Shown here in pieces: positions 9,448-17,483 of a DNA stretch of 59,103 nucleotides. The DNA is from an uncultured Pelagibacteraceae bacterium (GTDB lineage: Bacteria > Pseudomonadota > Alphaproteobacteria > Pelagibacterales > Pelagibacteraceae). The DNA lies in NCBI GenBank assembly GCA_902609675.1, contig CACLST010000004.1, forward strand, positions 1 to 59,103, in the 5' to 3' direction. Position numbers and translations under genes: made by a program. The notes below the pieces were generated by a model. It was given only the letters and a program-made list of their open reading frames with translations. It made no database searches and was not told the origin of the DNA. Every line of letters begins with the position of its first letter. Within the stretch, counting starts at the first letter, position 1.

Positions 9448-10578
9448 ATGGCAAAAAGAGATTACTACGATGTTTTGGGTGTTGAAAAAAGTGCTGGTCC
9501 AGACCAAATAAAAGCAGCTTATAGAAAACAAGCAGTAAAATATCACCCAGATAAAAATAAAGGTGACAAAGGAGCAGAGGAAAAATTTAAAGAAGCTTCT
9601 GAGGCATATCACGTTCTATCAAATTCAGAGAGGAAACAAAATTATGATAATTTTGGTCATGCTGCATTTGAGAATGGTGGCGGAAGTGGAAGAAGTGGTT
9701 TTGGAAACTTCGACTTTTCTGGCTCTTTTTCAGATATCTTTGAAGACTTTTTTGGCGAAGGTTTTGGTGGAGGTGGAAGAAGATCAAGAAGATCTAATAA
9801 CCGTGGATCAGATTTAAGATATGATCTTTCTATAAGTTTAGAAGAAGCTTACGCTGGAAAAAAACAAGATATTAAATTCTCCACATCAGATAGATGTGAT
9901 ACATGTAGCGGTTCAGGCTCAAAACCTGGACAAAGTGCAAGTACATGTTCTATGTGTGGTGGTCACGGACAAGTACGTTCCAGCCAAGGTTTTTTCACTG
10001 TTCAACAAACATGCCCTCAATGTGCCGGATCAGGGGAACAAATTACTGATCCATGTACAAGCTGTGGCGGTCAAGGTAAAAAACAAGCAAGTAAGAGGCT
10101 TTCAGTAACTATTCCTAAAGGAGTAGACGATGGAACAAGAATTAGATTATCAGGTAAGGGAGAAGCAGGCTCAAGGGGAGCTAGTAATGGTGATCTTTAT
10201 TTATTTATTAATGTAAATTCTCATGAACTTTTCAAAAGGTCTGAAGAAAATTTATTTTTTGAATGCCCAATATCTATTGCAGACGCTGCTTTAGGAGCTG
10301 AAATAAAAATACCAACAATAGATGGTGGGAAAGCAAAGATAAAAATCCCAGCTGGAACACAAAGTGGTAAACAATTTAGATTAAGAGAAAAAGGAATGCC
10401 ATTAATGAGAGGAAATGATTATGGAGATCTTTATGTTCAAGTGAGCACTGAGGTACCAGTATCTTTAAATAAAGAGCAAAAAGAGTTACTTGAAAAATTT
10501 AGAGAAATTGAAAATGAAAAATCAAATCCAAGTATTAAAAAATTCTTTAAAAAAGCAAAAAGTTTTTGGAAAAATTAG
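9448..10578 (+). CDS. dnaJ: Chaperone protein DnaJ (Hsp40)
   Basis: DnaJ delivers clients to DnaK and stimulates its ATPase. Domain order is that of a class I J-protein of 376 residues: J domain (1-70) with the HPD tripeptide in KYHPDKN; a Gly/Phe-rich linker (about 75-115, GFGNFDFSGSFSDIFEDFF); a zinc-finger region (about 150-210) with four complete CxxCxGxG repeats (CDTCSGSG, CSMCGGHG, CPQCAGSG, CTSCGGQG); and C-terminal client-binding domains. It starts 28 bases after dnaK. Its stop codon is immediately followed by the ATG of a 33-residue membrane peptide. Confidence 0.98.
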   Translation: MAKRDYYDVLGVEKSAGPDQIKAAYRKQAVKYHPDKNKGDKGAEEKFKEASEAYHVLSNSERKQNYDNFGHAAFENGGGSGRSGFGNFDFSGSFSDIFEDFFGEGFGGGGRRSRRSNNRGSDLRYDLSISLEEAYAGKKQDIKFSTSDRCDTCSGSGSKPGQSASTCSMCGGHGQVRSSQGFFTVQQTCPQCAGSGEQITDPCTSCGGQGKKQASKRLSVTIPKGVDDGTRIRLSGKGEAGSRGASNGDLYLFINVNSHELFKRSEENLFFECPISIADAALGAEIKIPTIDGGKAKIKIPAGTQSGKQFRLREKGMPLMRGNDYGDLYVQVSTEVPVSLNKEQKELLEKFREIENEKSNPSIKKFFKKAKSFWKN

Positions 10579-10680
10579 ATGAAAAAAAAAATCAAATATA
10601 CAATTTTTGGTATTATTTATGTTTTAGCAATTCTAATTCTAGGTGCCTATTTTTATAAAGAGGGCATTGGAATAATTTAA
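10579..10680 (+). CDS. 33-residue single-span membrane peptide directly after dnaJ
   Basis: The ATG abuts the dnaJ stop with no gap. The translation is MKKKIKYTIFGIIYVLAILI followed by LGAYFYKEGIGII: three N-terminal lysines, then one transmembrane helix of about 18-20 residues, then a short tail. The positive-inside rule predicts a cytoplasmic N-terminus. Placement with zero spacing suggests translational coupling to dnaJ. The last four bases overlap the 3' end of the opposite-strand gene. No family recognised. It could be a real micro-protein or a chance frame in AT-rich DNA; the tight junction and tidy Lys-plus-helix design favour a real gene. Confidence 0.6.
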   Translation: MKKKIKYTIFGIIYVLAILILGAYFYKEGIGII

Positions 10681-11378
10681 TTATCTTTTGCTAATCTTAT
10701 AAATATATCTCCCATACCACCTTGTACTTCTTCAAGAGGAGCATTATTTCTTAGTTCGCAGTATTGTCCCGTGACTTCATGACTATCAATAGCAGCAATA
10801 CTTTGAGAGTTACATTTTGTAGCGTTATGAAATAAACCAATTACTAGTCTCTCATCTAATACAAACACTTGATTATTGTCGAGTTTATTTCCATCGCAAA
10901 AATAATCCTTGTTTACTTCTTTTGGAAAATCTTTTTTGCTGCAAGGATTCTTTATTGTGAGAACAAAAAATTCTTTTTCACCGTCTGTAAAAGTATATTT
11001 CATCTTTTTTACTTTAGAGTATTTCATCAAATCACACGAACATGGATAACAACACTTATGATAAAATCCACATATTTTCTGATCATTTTCAGCATTTTTA
11101 AGATAAACAAATTCTGGTTTGCTATTTGGATCAATCAATGACCCAGACACAGCACAATATAACTTATTATATTCTACAAAATCTTGGTATGTGATGTCTT
11201 TTGTTAAAATATGTTTGAAAAATTTTGGACCTGCAGCATTTCTATTTTGATCGGGGAAAATTTTTGGCCAATCTTTAACTAAATCAGCATAATAATTAAA
11301 TTGATTTGAATATGTTGGTTTTATTGAACTAAAAGTTATTAGTAGAAAAAAAATTGTAAAATATTTTAATTTGCTCAT
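10677..11378 (-). CDS. Secreted cysteine-rich protein of unknown function
   Basis: A 233-residue protein with a signal peptide (KYFTIFFLLITFSSIKPTYS) and a likely mature start near NQFNYYADL. The mature part has ten cysteines, five of them clustered in CGFYHKCCYPCSCD around residues 103-116, and none in the leader, so periplasmic disulfides or a metal site are likely. No domain recognised. The start is well supported: AGGTGGAG, an unusually good Shine-Dalgarno for this window, sits just upstream. It lies 56 bases downstream of the FG-GAP/UnbV gene on the same strand, so the two probably form an operon. Together they separate dnaJ from dapB. Function unknown. Confidence 0.75.
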   Translation of the reverse strand: MSKLKYFTIFFLLITFSSIKPTYSNQFNYYADLVKDWPKIFPDQNRNAAGPKFFKHILTKDITYQDFVEYNKLYCAVSGSLIDPNSKPEFVYLKNAENDQKICGFYHKCCYPCSCDLMKYSKVKKMKYTFTDGEKEFFVLTIKNPCSKKDFPKEVNKDYFCDGNKLDNNQVFVLDERLVIGLFHNATKCNSQSIAAIDSHEVTGQYCELRNNAPLEEVQGGMGDIFIRLAKDN

Positions 11379-11434
11379 AGCTCTCCACCTAGAATACTTT
11401 AATTAGTGTAATTATTGAATTGAGTGTTATTGTC

Positions 11435-12874
11435 CTATTTTTTCTGATTTACTTCTATTGTTTTATTAAATTCATTTATTTTTAATAACTGAGAAGAACC
11501 ATCAGTCCAAACTATTTTTACTGAAATATTTTTTTCACTCTCTCTTATGCCATAATGAGCTACGGGTTCCATTTGACATAAATATCCTGAACCAGCATCG
11601 ATGGTTTTAGCATGATTTCTGAAGTTTGAACTAAAAATAACAGTTGCTCCTCTTGCAGGTGCACCATGCTTATTTAATGGTTTAATTCTTATATAATTAA
11701 AGTTTTTTTTAATGTCTGCTTTATACATTGTCAGTGGTTGCATGCCAGATTCTCCATGAGAAACTAATAATTCTAAAATTCCATCTTCATCTATATCTGC
11801 AACTGCCGCTCCTGTTCCTAAACCATTTGACTCGTAAGCATTTTGAATTTTTATCTCTTCAAAAAAACCATTTTCTTTTATTTTGAATAATTTATTTGGT
11901 TCGCCAATATTATTCATAAATATTTCATCATAGCCATCATTATCAAAGTCTGCTGATATCACTGTTCTAATTCTAGTAGGAATATTGTAAGTTGGAGTAG
12001 CGATATCTTTAAATTTGTTATCTTCTAATACAAAAGCCCTATGATAACCATTCCAATTGGATGTAATTATATCTAATCTACCTCTATAAAGTATATCTGA
12101 TAAAGTTGTGCCTCTTCCATTTTCAAATTGATCATCAACTTTATAATCCTTAGCTATATCCTGAAAGAAACCATCAGAATTATAATACAAAAAATTTTTA
12201 CCTCTCTCGTTTGCAGCAAAAATATCAATTTTTCCAGACAAGATATTACCTGCAACTACAGCTCTACCACCAGTTGTTTTATCAATTTTAAGCTGCTCTG
12301 CTAAATCTAGTATTTGTCCTGAACTTTTTTCATAAAAACGAGTTGGACCACCATAATTAGCAACATAAATGCCATATTTACCGTCACCATTTCTGTCCAC
12401 ACAAACAACAGACCTACCAGCAGTTAAATTTAGATTTTTTTTATTAATATCTTTTTCAAATAAATCAACAAAACCGTCACTACTACTGTCAATCAATCTA
12501 TCTGAATATTTTTTTTCTCCGCTATAGGTGTCAGTATTTAAAAAATAAATTTCTTCAAATCCATCTTGGTCAATATCGCAAGCAGCAACCCCAATAGTTT
12601 TTCTTTTAGCATCATCAAAGATTTCATTTTTATTTATATTTATAAGTTTCCCATTTTGGTAAGATAACGCTAAGTTTGAATAACCAAACCCTGTAACAAC
12701 AAATTCATACTTATTATCTTGATTTATATCAGTGACAGATACGCCATAACTTAGTCTAAAATCATTATTATCAATTAGAGATGTTATATCTTTAAAAAAG
12801 TCAGCTTTAGATTGATTGATAGACACGAAAAAAATTAAAACCAAAAATAATTTTAAAAGGTATTTAATAACCAT
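11435..12874 (-). CDS. Secreted FG-GAP/VCBS repeat protein with C-terminal UnbV/ASPIC domain
   Basis: A 479-residue exported protein. Signal peptide: KYLLKLFLVLIFFVSINQSKA. The body is a run of FG-GAP/VCBS-type repeats, each with a calcium-style Asp loop (VTDINQDNKYEFV, ACDIDQDGFEEIYF, DRNGDGKYGIYVA, ADFDNDGYDEIFMN, ADIDEDGILELLV), suggesting a beta-propeller. The last ~80 residues match an ASPIC/UnbV domain (GAPARGATVIF, IDAGSGYLCQ, VKIVWTDGSSQ). Such proteins are extracellular or surface-linked; their biochemical role is mostly unknown. The start chosen is the ATG before VIKYLLKLF: a longer in-frame reading would overlap divergent dapB and hide the signal peptide. Probably co-transcribed with the cysteine-rich protein downstream. 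Confidence 0.85.
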   Translation of the reverse strand: MVIKYLLKLFLVLIFFVSINQSKADFFKDITSLIDNNDFRLSYGVSVTDINQDNKYEFVVTGFGYSNLALSYQNGKLININKNEIFDDAKRKTIGVAACDIDQDGFEEIYFLNTDTYSGEKKYSDRLIDSSSDGFVDLFEKDINKKNLNLTAGRSVVCVDRNGDGKYGIYVANYGGPTRFYEKSSGQILDLAEQLKIDKTTGGRAVVAGNILSGKIDIFAANERGKNFLYYNSDGFFQDIAKDYKVDDQFENGRGTTLSDILYRGRLDIITSNWNGYHRAFVLEDNKFKDIATPTYNIPTRIRTVISADFDNDGYDEIFMNNIGEPNKLFKIKENGFFEEIKIQNAYESNGLGTGAAVADIDEDGILELLVSHGESGMQPLTMYKADIKKNFNYIRIKPLNKHGAPARGATVIFSSNFRNHAKTIDAGSGYLCQMEPVAHYGIRESEKNISVKIVWTDGSSQLLKINEFNKTIEVNQKK

Positions 12875-12915
12875 AATTGTTGTATATTGTTGAAAAAATA
12901 TATTAAAATAATTTA

Positions 12916-13692
12916 ATGAGCAAAGTAAATTTAGCGATATCTGGTTGCATGGGACGAATGGGCCAACAACTGGTAAAATCCTCAAGAGTTAATAAAAATT
13001 TTAAACTAACAACTCTTACAGAAAATAGATTAATAAGAAAAAAAATTTCTGGAATTAAACCTAGTTTAAATAATGAAAATTCTTTCAAAAACGTTGATTT
13101 AATTATCGATTTTACTGTACCTAATTGTACTTTTGAAATTCTTAAAATTGCATCAAAGCTTAAAAAAAGAATTGTTATTGGTACAACTGGATTTACCAAA
13201 AAAGAAGAAAGTATTATTTTAAAATTTTCAAAGAAAATTCCAATACTGAAAGCCGGAAACATGAGCTTAGGCATAAATTTGTTAATGTATTTAACTGAAA
13301 TAGCATCTAAATCATTAGGAAATAATTTTTTAAGTAAAGTATATGAGGTTCATCATAAACATAAAATAGACTATCCATCTGGAACAGCATTAATGTTGGG
13401 TAAAGGAATTGCTGTTGGTAAAAACAAAGATTTTTATAACTTATTTGGAAAAAAATATCTTAATAAAAAAAGTTTTCCTTATGGAAAAAAAATAAATTTT
13501 AACTCAATACGAAAAGGTAAAACAGTTGGTGAACACGAAGTTAAATTTTCAAGTGGAAAAGAAATTATTACATTAAATCACGAAGCTTTTGATAGGGCTT
13601 TATATAGCGAAGGAGCTTTGACAGCTGGAAAATGGTTAATGAAAAAAAAACCAGGTTTATATTCGATGCGAGATGTTTTAAATTTTAAATGA
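12916..13692 (+). CDS. dapB: 4-hydroxy-tetrahydrodipicolinate reductase
   Basis: DapB reduces 4-hydroxy-tetrahydrodipicolinate in the diaminopimelate/lysine pathway, feeding both lysine and peptidoglycan. In 258 residues the N-terminal nucleotide loop SGCMGRMGQQL (residue 9 on), DFTVPNCTFE, GTTGFTKKE and KAGNMSLGINLL are all present, and the catalytic segment HHKHKIDYPSGTA lies near residue 146. The C-terminal end VGEHEVKF and NHEAFDRALYSEGAL also match the family. It follows the inserted leftward gene pair and overlaps nth by 4 bases. Confidence 0.96.
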   Translation: MSKVNLAISGCMGRMGQQLVKSSRVNKNFKLTTLTENRLIRKKISGIKPSLNNENSFKNVDLIIDFTVPNCTFEILKIASKLKKRIVIGTTGFTKKEESIILKFSKKIPILKAGNMSLGINLLMYLTEIASKSLGNNFLSKVYEVHHKHKIDYPSGTALMLGKGIAVGKNKDFYNLFGKKYLNKKSFPYGKKINFNSIRKGKTVGEHEVKFSSGKEIITLNHEAFDRALYSEGALTAGKWLMKKKPGLYSMRDVLNFK

Positions 13693-14342
13693 GTGAGGAG
13701 CAAAGGGCAAAAATTGTTCTTCGAACTTTAAATAAAATATATCCAAAGACCCCAATTCCTCTTAGACACAGAAATATTTTTACTTTACTAGTTTCTGTTC
13801 TTTTATCTGCACAATGTACAGACTTAAACGTTAACAATGTTACCAAAAACATATATCCAAAATATAATAAACCTGAACACTTTGTTAAGTTGGGAAGAAA
13901 AAAAATTGAAAAACTAATAAGAAGTATTGGTATTTTTAGAATTAAAGCCAAAAGTGTTTATAATTTATCAAAAACTTTAGTTGAAAAATACAACGGTAAA
14001 GTTCCAAAAACCTTTGAACAACTTGAAGAATTACCAGGTGTTGGGCACAAAACTGCTAGCGTTGTGATGTCTCAAGGGTTTGGATATGCTGCCTTTCCTG
14101 TGGACACTCACATACATAGGTTAGCTCAAAGATGGGGTCTAACTAATGGAAAAAATGTAGTTCAAACAGAAGAGGATCTTAAAAGACTTTTTCCTAAGAA
14201 ATATTGGAATAAGTTGCATCTTCAAATAATTTATTATGGAAGAGAATATTGTAAAGCAAGGGAGTGCTATGGTTTATCTTGTAAAATCTGTACTACTTGT
14301 TATCCTAAGAGAAAAAAACCACTTATAACTAAGAAAGCTTAA
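13689..14342 (+). CDS. nth: Endonuclease III (DNA glycosylase / AP lyase)
   Basis: Nth removes oxidised pyrimidines in base excision repair. The 217 residues are near E. coli length (211). The helix-hairpin-helix LPGVGHKTASVV carries the catalytic lysine (near 121) and VDTHIHRLAQR the catalytic aspartate (near 139). The C-terminal cysteine cluster reads C-x4-C-x4-C-x2-C-x2-C instead of the textbook C-x6-C-x2-C-x5-C of the 4Fe-4S loop; a cluster is still possible with alternative ligands. Starts inside the dapB stop region (4-base overlap) and ends 3 bases before the PfkB kinase gene. Confidence 0.94.
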   Translation: MSEEQRAKIVLRTLNKIYPKTPIPLRHRNIFTLLVSVLLSAQCTDLNVNNVTKNIYPKYNKPEHFVKLGRKKIEKLIRSIGIFRIKAKSVYNLSKTLVEKYNGKVPKTFEQLEELPGVGHKTASVVMSQGFGYAAFPVDTHIHRLAQRWGLTNGKNVVQTEEDLKRLFPKKYWNKLHLQIIYYGREYCKARECYGLSCKICTTCYPKRKKPLITKKA

Positions 14343-14345
14343 ATA

Positions 14346-15275
14346 ATGAAAATATTAGGAATTGGAAATGCAATCGTAGACGTTATTTGCAAAGTAGAAG
14401 ATGATTTTATCACTAAAAATAATTTAACTAAAAGTACCATGAAGTTAATTTTTGATGATAAAGAGTTTAGAGATTTATTATCAAATCTTAAAATAGAAAA
14501 AACTGTTTCAGGAGGATCTGTTGCTAATTCAATTGTTGGTTTATCTCAACTAGGTAATGAAGTGGGATTTATTGGTAAAGTAAATGACGATGATCTTGGT
14601 GGAAAATACGAAGATGGTTTAAAACAGGAGAATGTTAAATATTTTTATTCAAAAAAAAAAGAGGAACTGCCTACTGGGACTTGTTTAATATTAGTTACGC
14701 CCGATTCTGAAAGAACAATGTGTACTTTTTTAGGAACTGCAGGCAAGATAAATGAAAATGATGTAAGTGCAGATGCGATTAAACAAAGTGAAACAATACT
14801 TTTAGAAGGTTATCTTTGGGACGAAGGAGAACCCAAAAAAGCTTTTGAAAAAGCAATTCAAAGTGCAAAAAAAGTTGCAATGTCACTGTCGGATCAGTTT
14901 TGCGTTGATAGACATAAGCCTCACTTTTTAGATTTGGTTAAGAACAAATTAGATATTACCTTTGCAAATGAGCAAGAGATAATGTCTCTAATTGATGCAA
15001 AATCTTTTGACGAAGTAATTAATTTCTCAAAATCTCTAGGAAAAATAATTGTTTTAACAAGAGGTGAAAAAGGTGCTGTTGCAATTAATGGAGATGAGGT
15101 TGTTGAATGTGGAATAAAAGAAGGTCTGAAAATTGTAGATTTAACTGGAGCTGGAGATCTTTTTGCTGCAGGCTTTTTACATGGACATTTAAATAATATG
15201 TCATTGAAAGAGAGTTTAGATAAAGGAACCGAAATGTCTTCTAAAGTTATTCAGCAAATTGGAGCTAGACTTTAA
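14346..15275 (+). CDS. PfkB-family sugar/nucleoside kinase, probably adenosine-kinase-like
   Basis: A 309-residue PfkB kinase. The N-terminus ILGIGNAIVDVICKVEDDFI and the GGSVANSIVGLSQLGNEVGFIGKV stretch match the adenosine kinase branch of bacterial PfkB proteins. PfkB signature 2 is present as DLTGAGDLFAAGFLHG, with the catalytic Asp in GAGD, and an ITFANEQEI segment precedes LTRGEKGAVAI. The substrate (adenosine, or another nucleoside or sugar) cannot be fixed from motifs alone. It follows nth by three bases, so it is likely in the dapB-nth transcript. Its stop overlaps the opposite-strand arfA-like gene by four bases. Confidence 0.85.
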   Translation: MKILGIGNAIVDVICKVEDDFITKNNLTKSTMKLIFDDKEFRDLLSNLKIEKTVSGGSVANSIVGLSQLGNEVGFIGKVNDDDLGGKYEDGLKQENVKYFYSKKKEELPTGTCLILVTPDSERTMCTFLGTAGKINENDVSADAIKQSETILLEGYLWDEGEPKKAFEKAIQSAKKVAMSLSDQFCVDRHKPHFLDLVKNKLDITFANEQEIMSLIDAKSFDEVINFSKSLGKIIVLTRGEKGAVAINGDEVVECGIKEGLKIVDLTGAGDLFAAGFLHGHLNNMSLKESLDKGTEMSSKVIQQIGARL

Positions 15276-15385
15276 GAATTATTTTTCTTTCTTTTAAAAC
15301 TACCCTTGCCCTTTTTTGGCTTCACTACTCGAATTTTATATTTTTTTGTAAATAGGTCTTTAGCTATATAATTTTTTTTTTTCAT
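15272..15385 (-). CDS. arfA: Small basic protein resembling alternative ribosome-rescue factor ArfA
   Basis: A 37-residue, strongly basic protein. Translation shows AKDLFTKKYKIRVVKPKKGK followed by GSFKRKKNNS. This matches the ArfA core: a D-x-LF-x-x-R/K segment, a spacer, then KKGKGS(Y/F)xRK. ArfA recruits RF2 to ribosomes stalled on non-stop mRNA. Unlike E. coli arfA, whose full-length mRNA is cut at an RNase III hairpin, this frame is short and ends at a normal stop. It starts one base after the TPR-methyltransferase gene ends and overlaps the PfkB kinase tail by four bases. The call rests on the motif match alone. Confidence 0.72.
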   Translation of the reverse strand: MKKKNYIAKDLFTKKYKIRVVKPKKGKGSFKRKKNNS

Positions 15386-15386
15386 T

Positions 15387-17483
15387 TTATTTTTTTTTTA
15401 CCCAAAACTGATACATTGAAATAAACATATCAGGATTTTCACTTTCTAATGTATTCCAATTTTCAATATTTGTTTTATTAGTATCCTCCGGATAGTAGTT
15501 TGAATATTTTTTTTTAACTTCATCATCTGTAAAACCTAAAAACTCTAAATTAAGACTATTCAATAACTTTGAAATCTTATCTAGGGTAAATCTTTTCTCT
15601 TGGACATGAAAAATTAGATCCCTAATACTTGATGTAGAGTAAAAATCATAATTGTAGATTATTTTTTGAAACGATTTATTGTCTTTATTATTTTTAATAA
15701 ATTCTCTTGAATTTCTTATATCTTTAATATCAGTAGAAAAATTTTTTTTTTTTATAATATCTCTTATTTCAATAATATGTTTTCTTGAAATTTCACTATA
15801 TAAACCAAGTTTCAAAAAGCCATGAGGTTCTAAAATTTTTAATAATACTTTTAATCCATCCTCAGGATTTTCCATATGGTGAAGAACTCCTACACACTCA
15901 ATAACATCAAATTTTTTATTTATATTTTCTAAATTTAGAATATCACCATGCATAAATTCTATTTTATTAAAATTTATTTCTTCCATTTTTCTCTTAGCAT
16001 AAGCTAGACTAGAACGACTTAAATCTACAGCTAAGATATTTGCATTTTCATAAGTAATTGCATTTTCAAGTTGTTGACCTGTACCACAACCAGCTATTAA
16101 TACATTTGGATTAAAAAAAAATTTATTTGAGGTAATCTTATTCGGTTTTATATTGCTATTTAAGATATTGATAAAATTTGATTTTACACCTTCTGAAATA
16201 AATCTCCATCTTGGATAAGGATTAAATTCATATTGGTTTTTAACTTTTTTTGAAACTGTATTTGATATATCACCCATTGAGTCTATTTTATGACTTAATT
16301 CCTTCTCTTTATTTGGTTCTCTAATTTGCATATCAATTAGGTCATTGAACAACACATTTTTGGACTGATAATAAATTAGTTTTTCTGAAATGATTTTGGA
16401 ATTAGATAATGGTTTAAAACAAGCTAAAATGGCGACTTTTAACTCATTCACATTTTTATCTTTTTCAATTTCATTTAATAAAGAATTAGCTACTTCAATT
16501 TCTAGATCGCTCTGGGAAAATATAAACTCATTGAGAAAACACTGTTCTGCTAAGGAAATAATAAAATTTAAAAACTCTAATGAATTATCTACTAAATTAT
16601 CCAGAGATAAAATTATTTCTTTTCTAATTTTATTACAAAATTCTTCTAAAAATTTATCTCTTAATAATGATTTTTGCAGTATCAAATGAAAAAATTCATT
16701 TTTTAAAATTTGTTTTACATTTTGGTTTTCAATTAGATTACATTTTTGCTCAATTAGTTTCTTAATTTCTTGATATTCTTTGTCATCTAAAATGTATAAC
16801 TTTGCGTTATTGAAAAGTTGATTATGATTTATTAAATTTTTTTTATATAAAAAAATAAAAAGATCCTTAATCTCTTGTTTACTTCCTTTATCCGGATTAA
16901 GAATTTTTAACGAACTAAGTAAATCTGTAAGAATTTTAATTGATACTTTATTATTAAAATCAATTTTTAAGGCTTTTTTTAAGTGTAGTATTGCTCTATT
17001 TTTTTGATTTAATTCAATAAAATTGAGTGCAATGATGTTATGAGATGTCAAATTTTTAGGTTCAATTTCAATAACTTTCATAAAACATTCATTGGCATTT
17101 TGGTATTTTTTTAATTTGTTTAGTACAATCCCTTTATTAAAATATGCTAAAGTAAAATCTTGTTTAATATTAATTAGGTTTTCGAAATATTTAAGAGCAT
17201 TATCAAAATCCCCAGTTTCATGAAAAACATTTCCGAGATTTAAATTTATATTTAGGTCTTTAGGTTTTAAACTGTCAGCTCTCATAAGAAATTCTTTAGC
17301 CAAACTAAATTTTTTTGATTGTGCATACAACGTGCCTAGATAAAATATCGCTCCTAAATGATTAGGAAAAATATCCAATATATCTTTATATAATTTTTCA
17401 GCTAATATAAAATTATTTTCTTTATGGTGTTTAACGGCCGTATCTAATTTAAACTTTATATTATTGTTATCCTCAAGTTTCAC
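15387..17483 (-). CDS. TPR-repeat protein with C-terminal SAM-dependent methyltransferase domain
   Basis: A 698-residue two-part protein. Residues 1 to about 200 are TPR repeats (AIFYLGTLYAQSKKFSLAKE, LNINLNLGNVFHETGDFDNA, AYFNKGIVLNKLKKYQNANE). A helical middle region follows. A class I methyltransferase occupies about 440-620: VLIAGCGTGQQLENA (SAM loop near 462), AVDLSRSSLAYAKRKM, FMHGDILNL, FDVIECVGVLHHMENPEDGL. No signal peptide, so cytoplasmic. Target unknown; TPR-methyltransferase fusions often modify proteins or cell-surface precursors. Translation starts at GTG, sharing one base with the stop of the upstream regulator gene (TAGTG), so the two are coupled; the arfA-like gene follows. 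Confidence 0.85.
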   Translation of the reverse strand: MKLEDNNNIKFKLDTAVKHHKENNFILAEKLYKDILDIFPNHLGAIFYLGTLYAQSKKFSLAKEFLMRADSLKPKDLNINLNLGNVFHETGDFDNALKYFENLINIKQDFTLAYFNKGIVLNKLKKYQNANECFMKVIEIEPKNLTSHNIIALNFIELNQKNRAILHLKKALKIDFNNKVSIKILTDLLSSLKILNPDKGSKQEIKDLFIFLYKKNLINHNQLFNNAKLYILDDKEYQEIKKLIEQKCNLIENQNVKQILKNEFFHLILQKSLLRDKFLEEFCNKIRKEIILSLDNLVDNSLEFLNFIISLAEQCFLNEFIFSQSDLEIEVANSLLNEIEKDKNVNELKVAILACFKPLSNSKIISEKLIYYQSKNVLFNDLIDMQIREPNKEKELSHKIDSMGDISNTVSKKVKNQYEFNPYPRWRFISEGVKSNFINILNSNIKPNKITSNKFFFNPNVLIAGCGTGQQLENAITYENANILAVDLSRSSLAYAKRKMEEINFNKIEFMHGDILNLENINKKFDVIECVGVLHHMENPEDGLKVLLKILEPHGFLKLGLYSEISRKHIIEIRDIIKKKNFSTDIKDIRNSREFIKNNKDNKSFQKIIYNYDFYSTSSIRDLIFHVQEKRFTLDKISKLLNSLNLEFLGFTDDEVKKKYSNYYPEDTNKTNIENWNTLESENPDMFISMYQFWVKKK

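Noticed and set aside
9563-10108. Out-of-frame reading frames inside dnaJ on both strands
   Set aside because: They overlap the fully conserved J domain and zinc-finger region and have biased, repetitive composition with no family motif.
12875-12985. Longer start for the FG-GAP/UnbV gene
   Set aside because: It would overlap dapB on the other strand and bury the signal peptide; the start before VIKYLLKLF is better.
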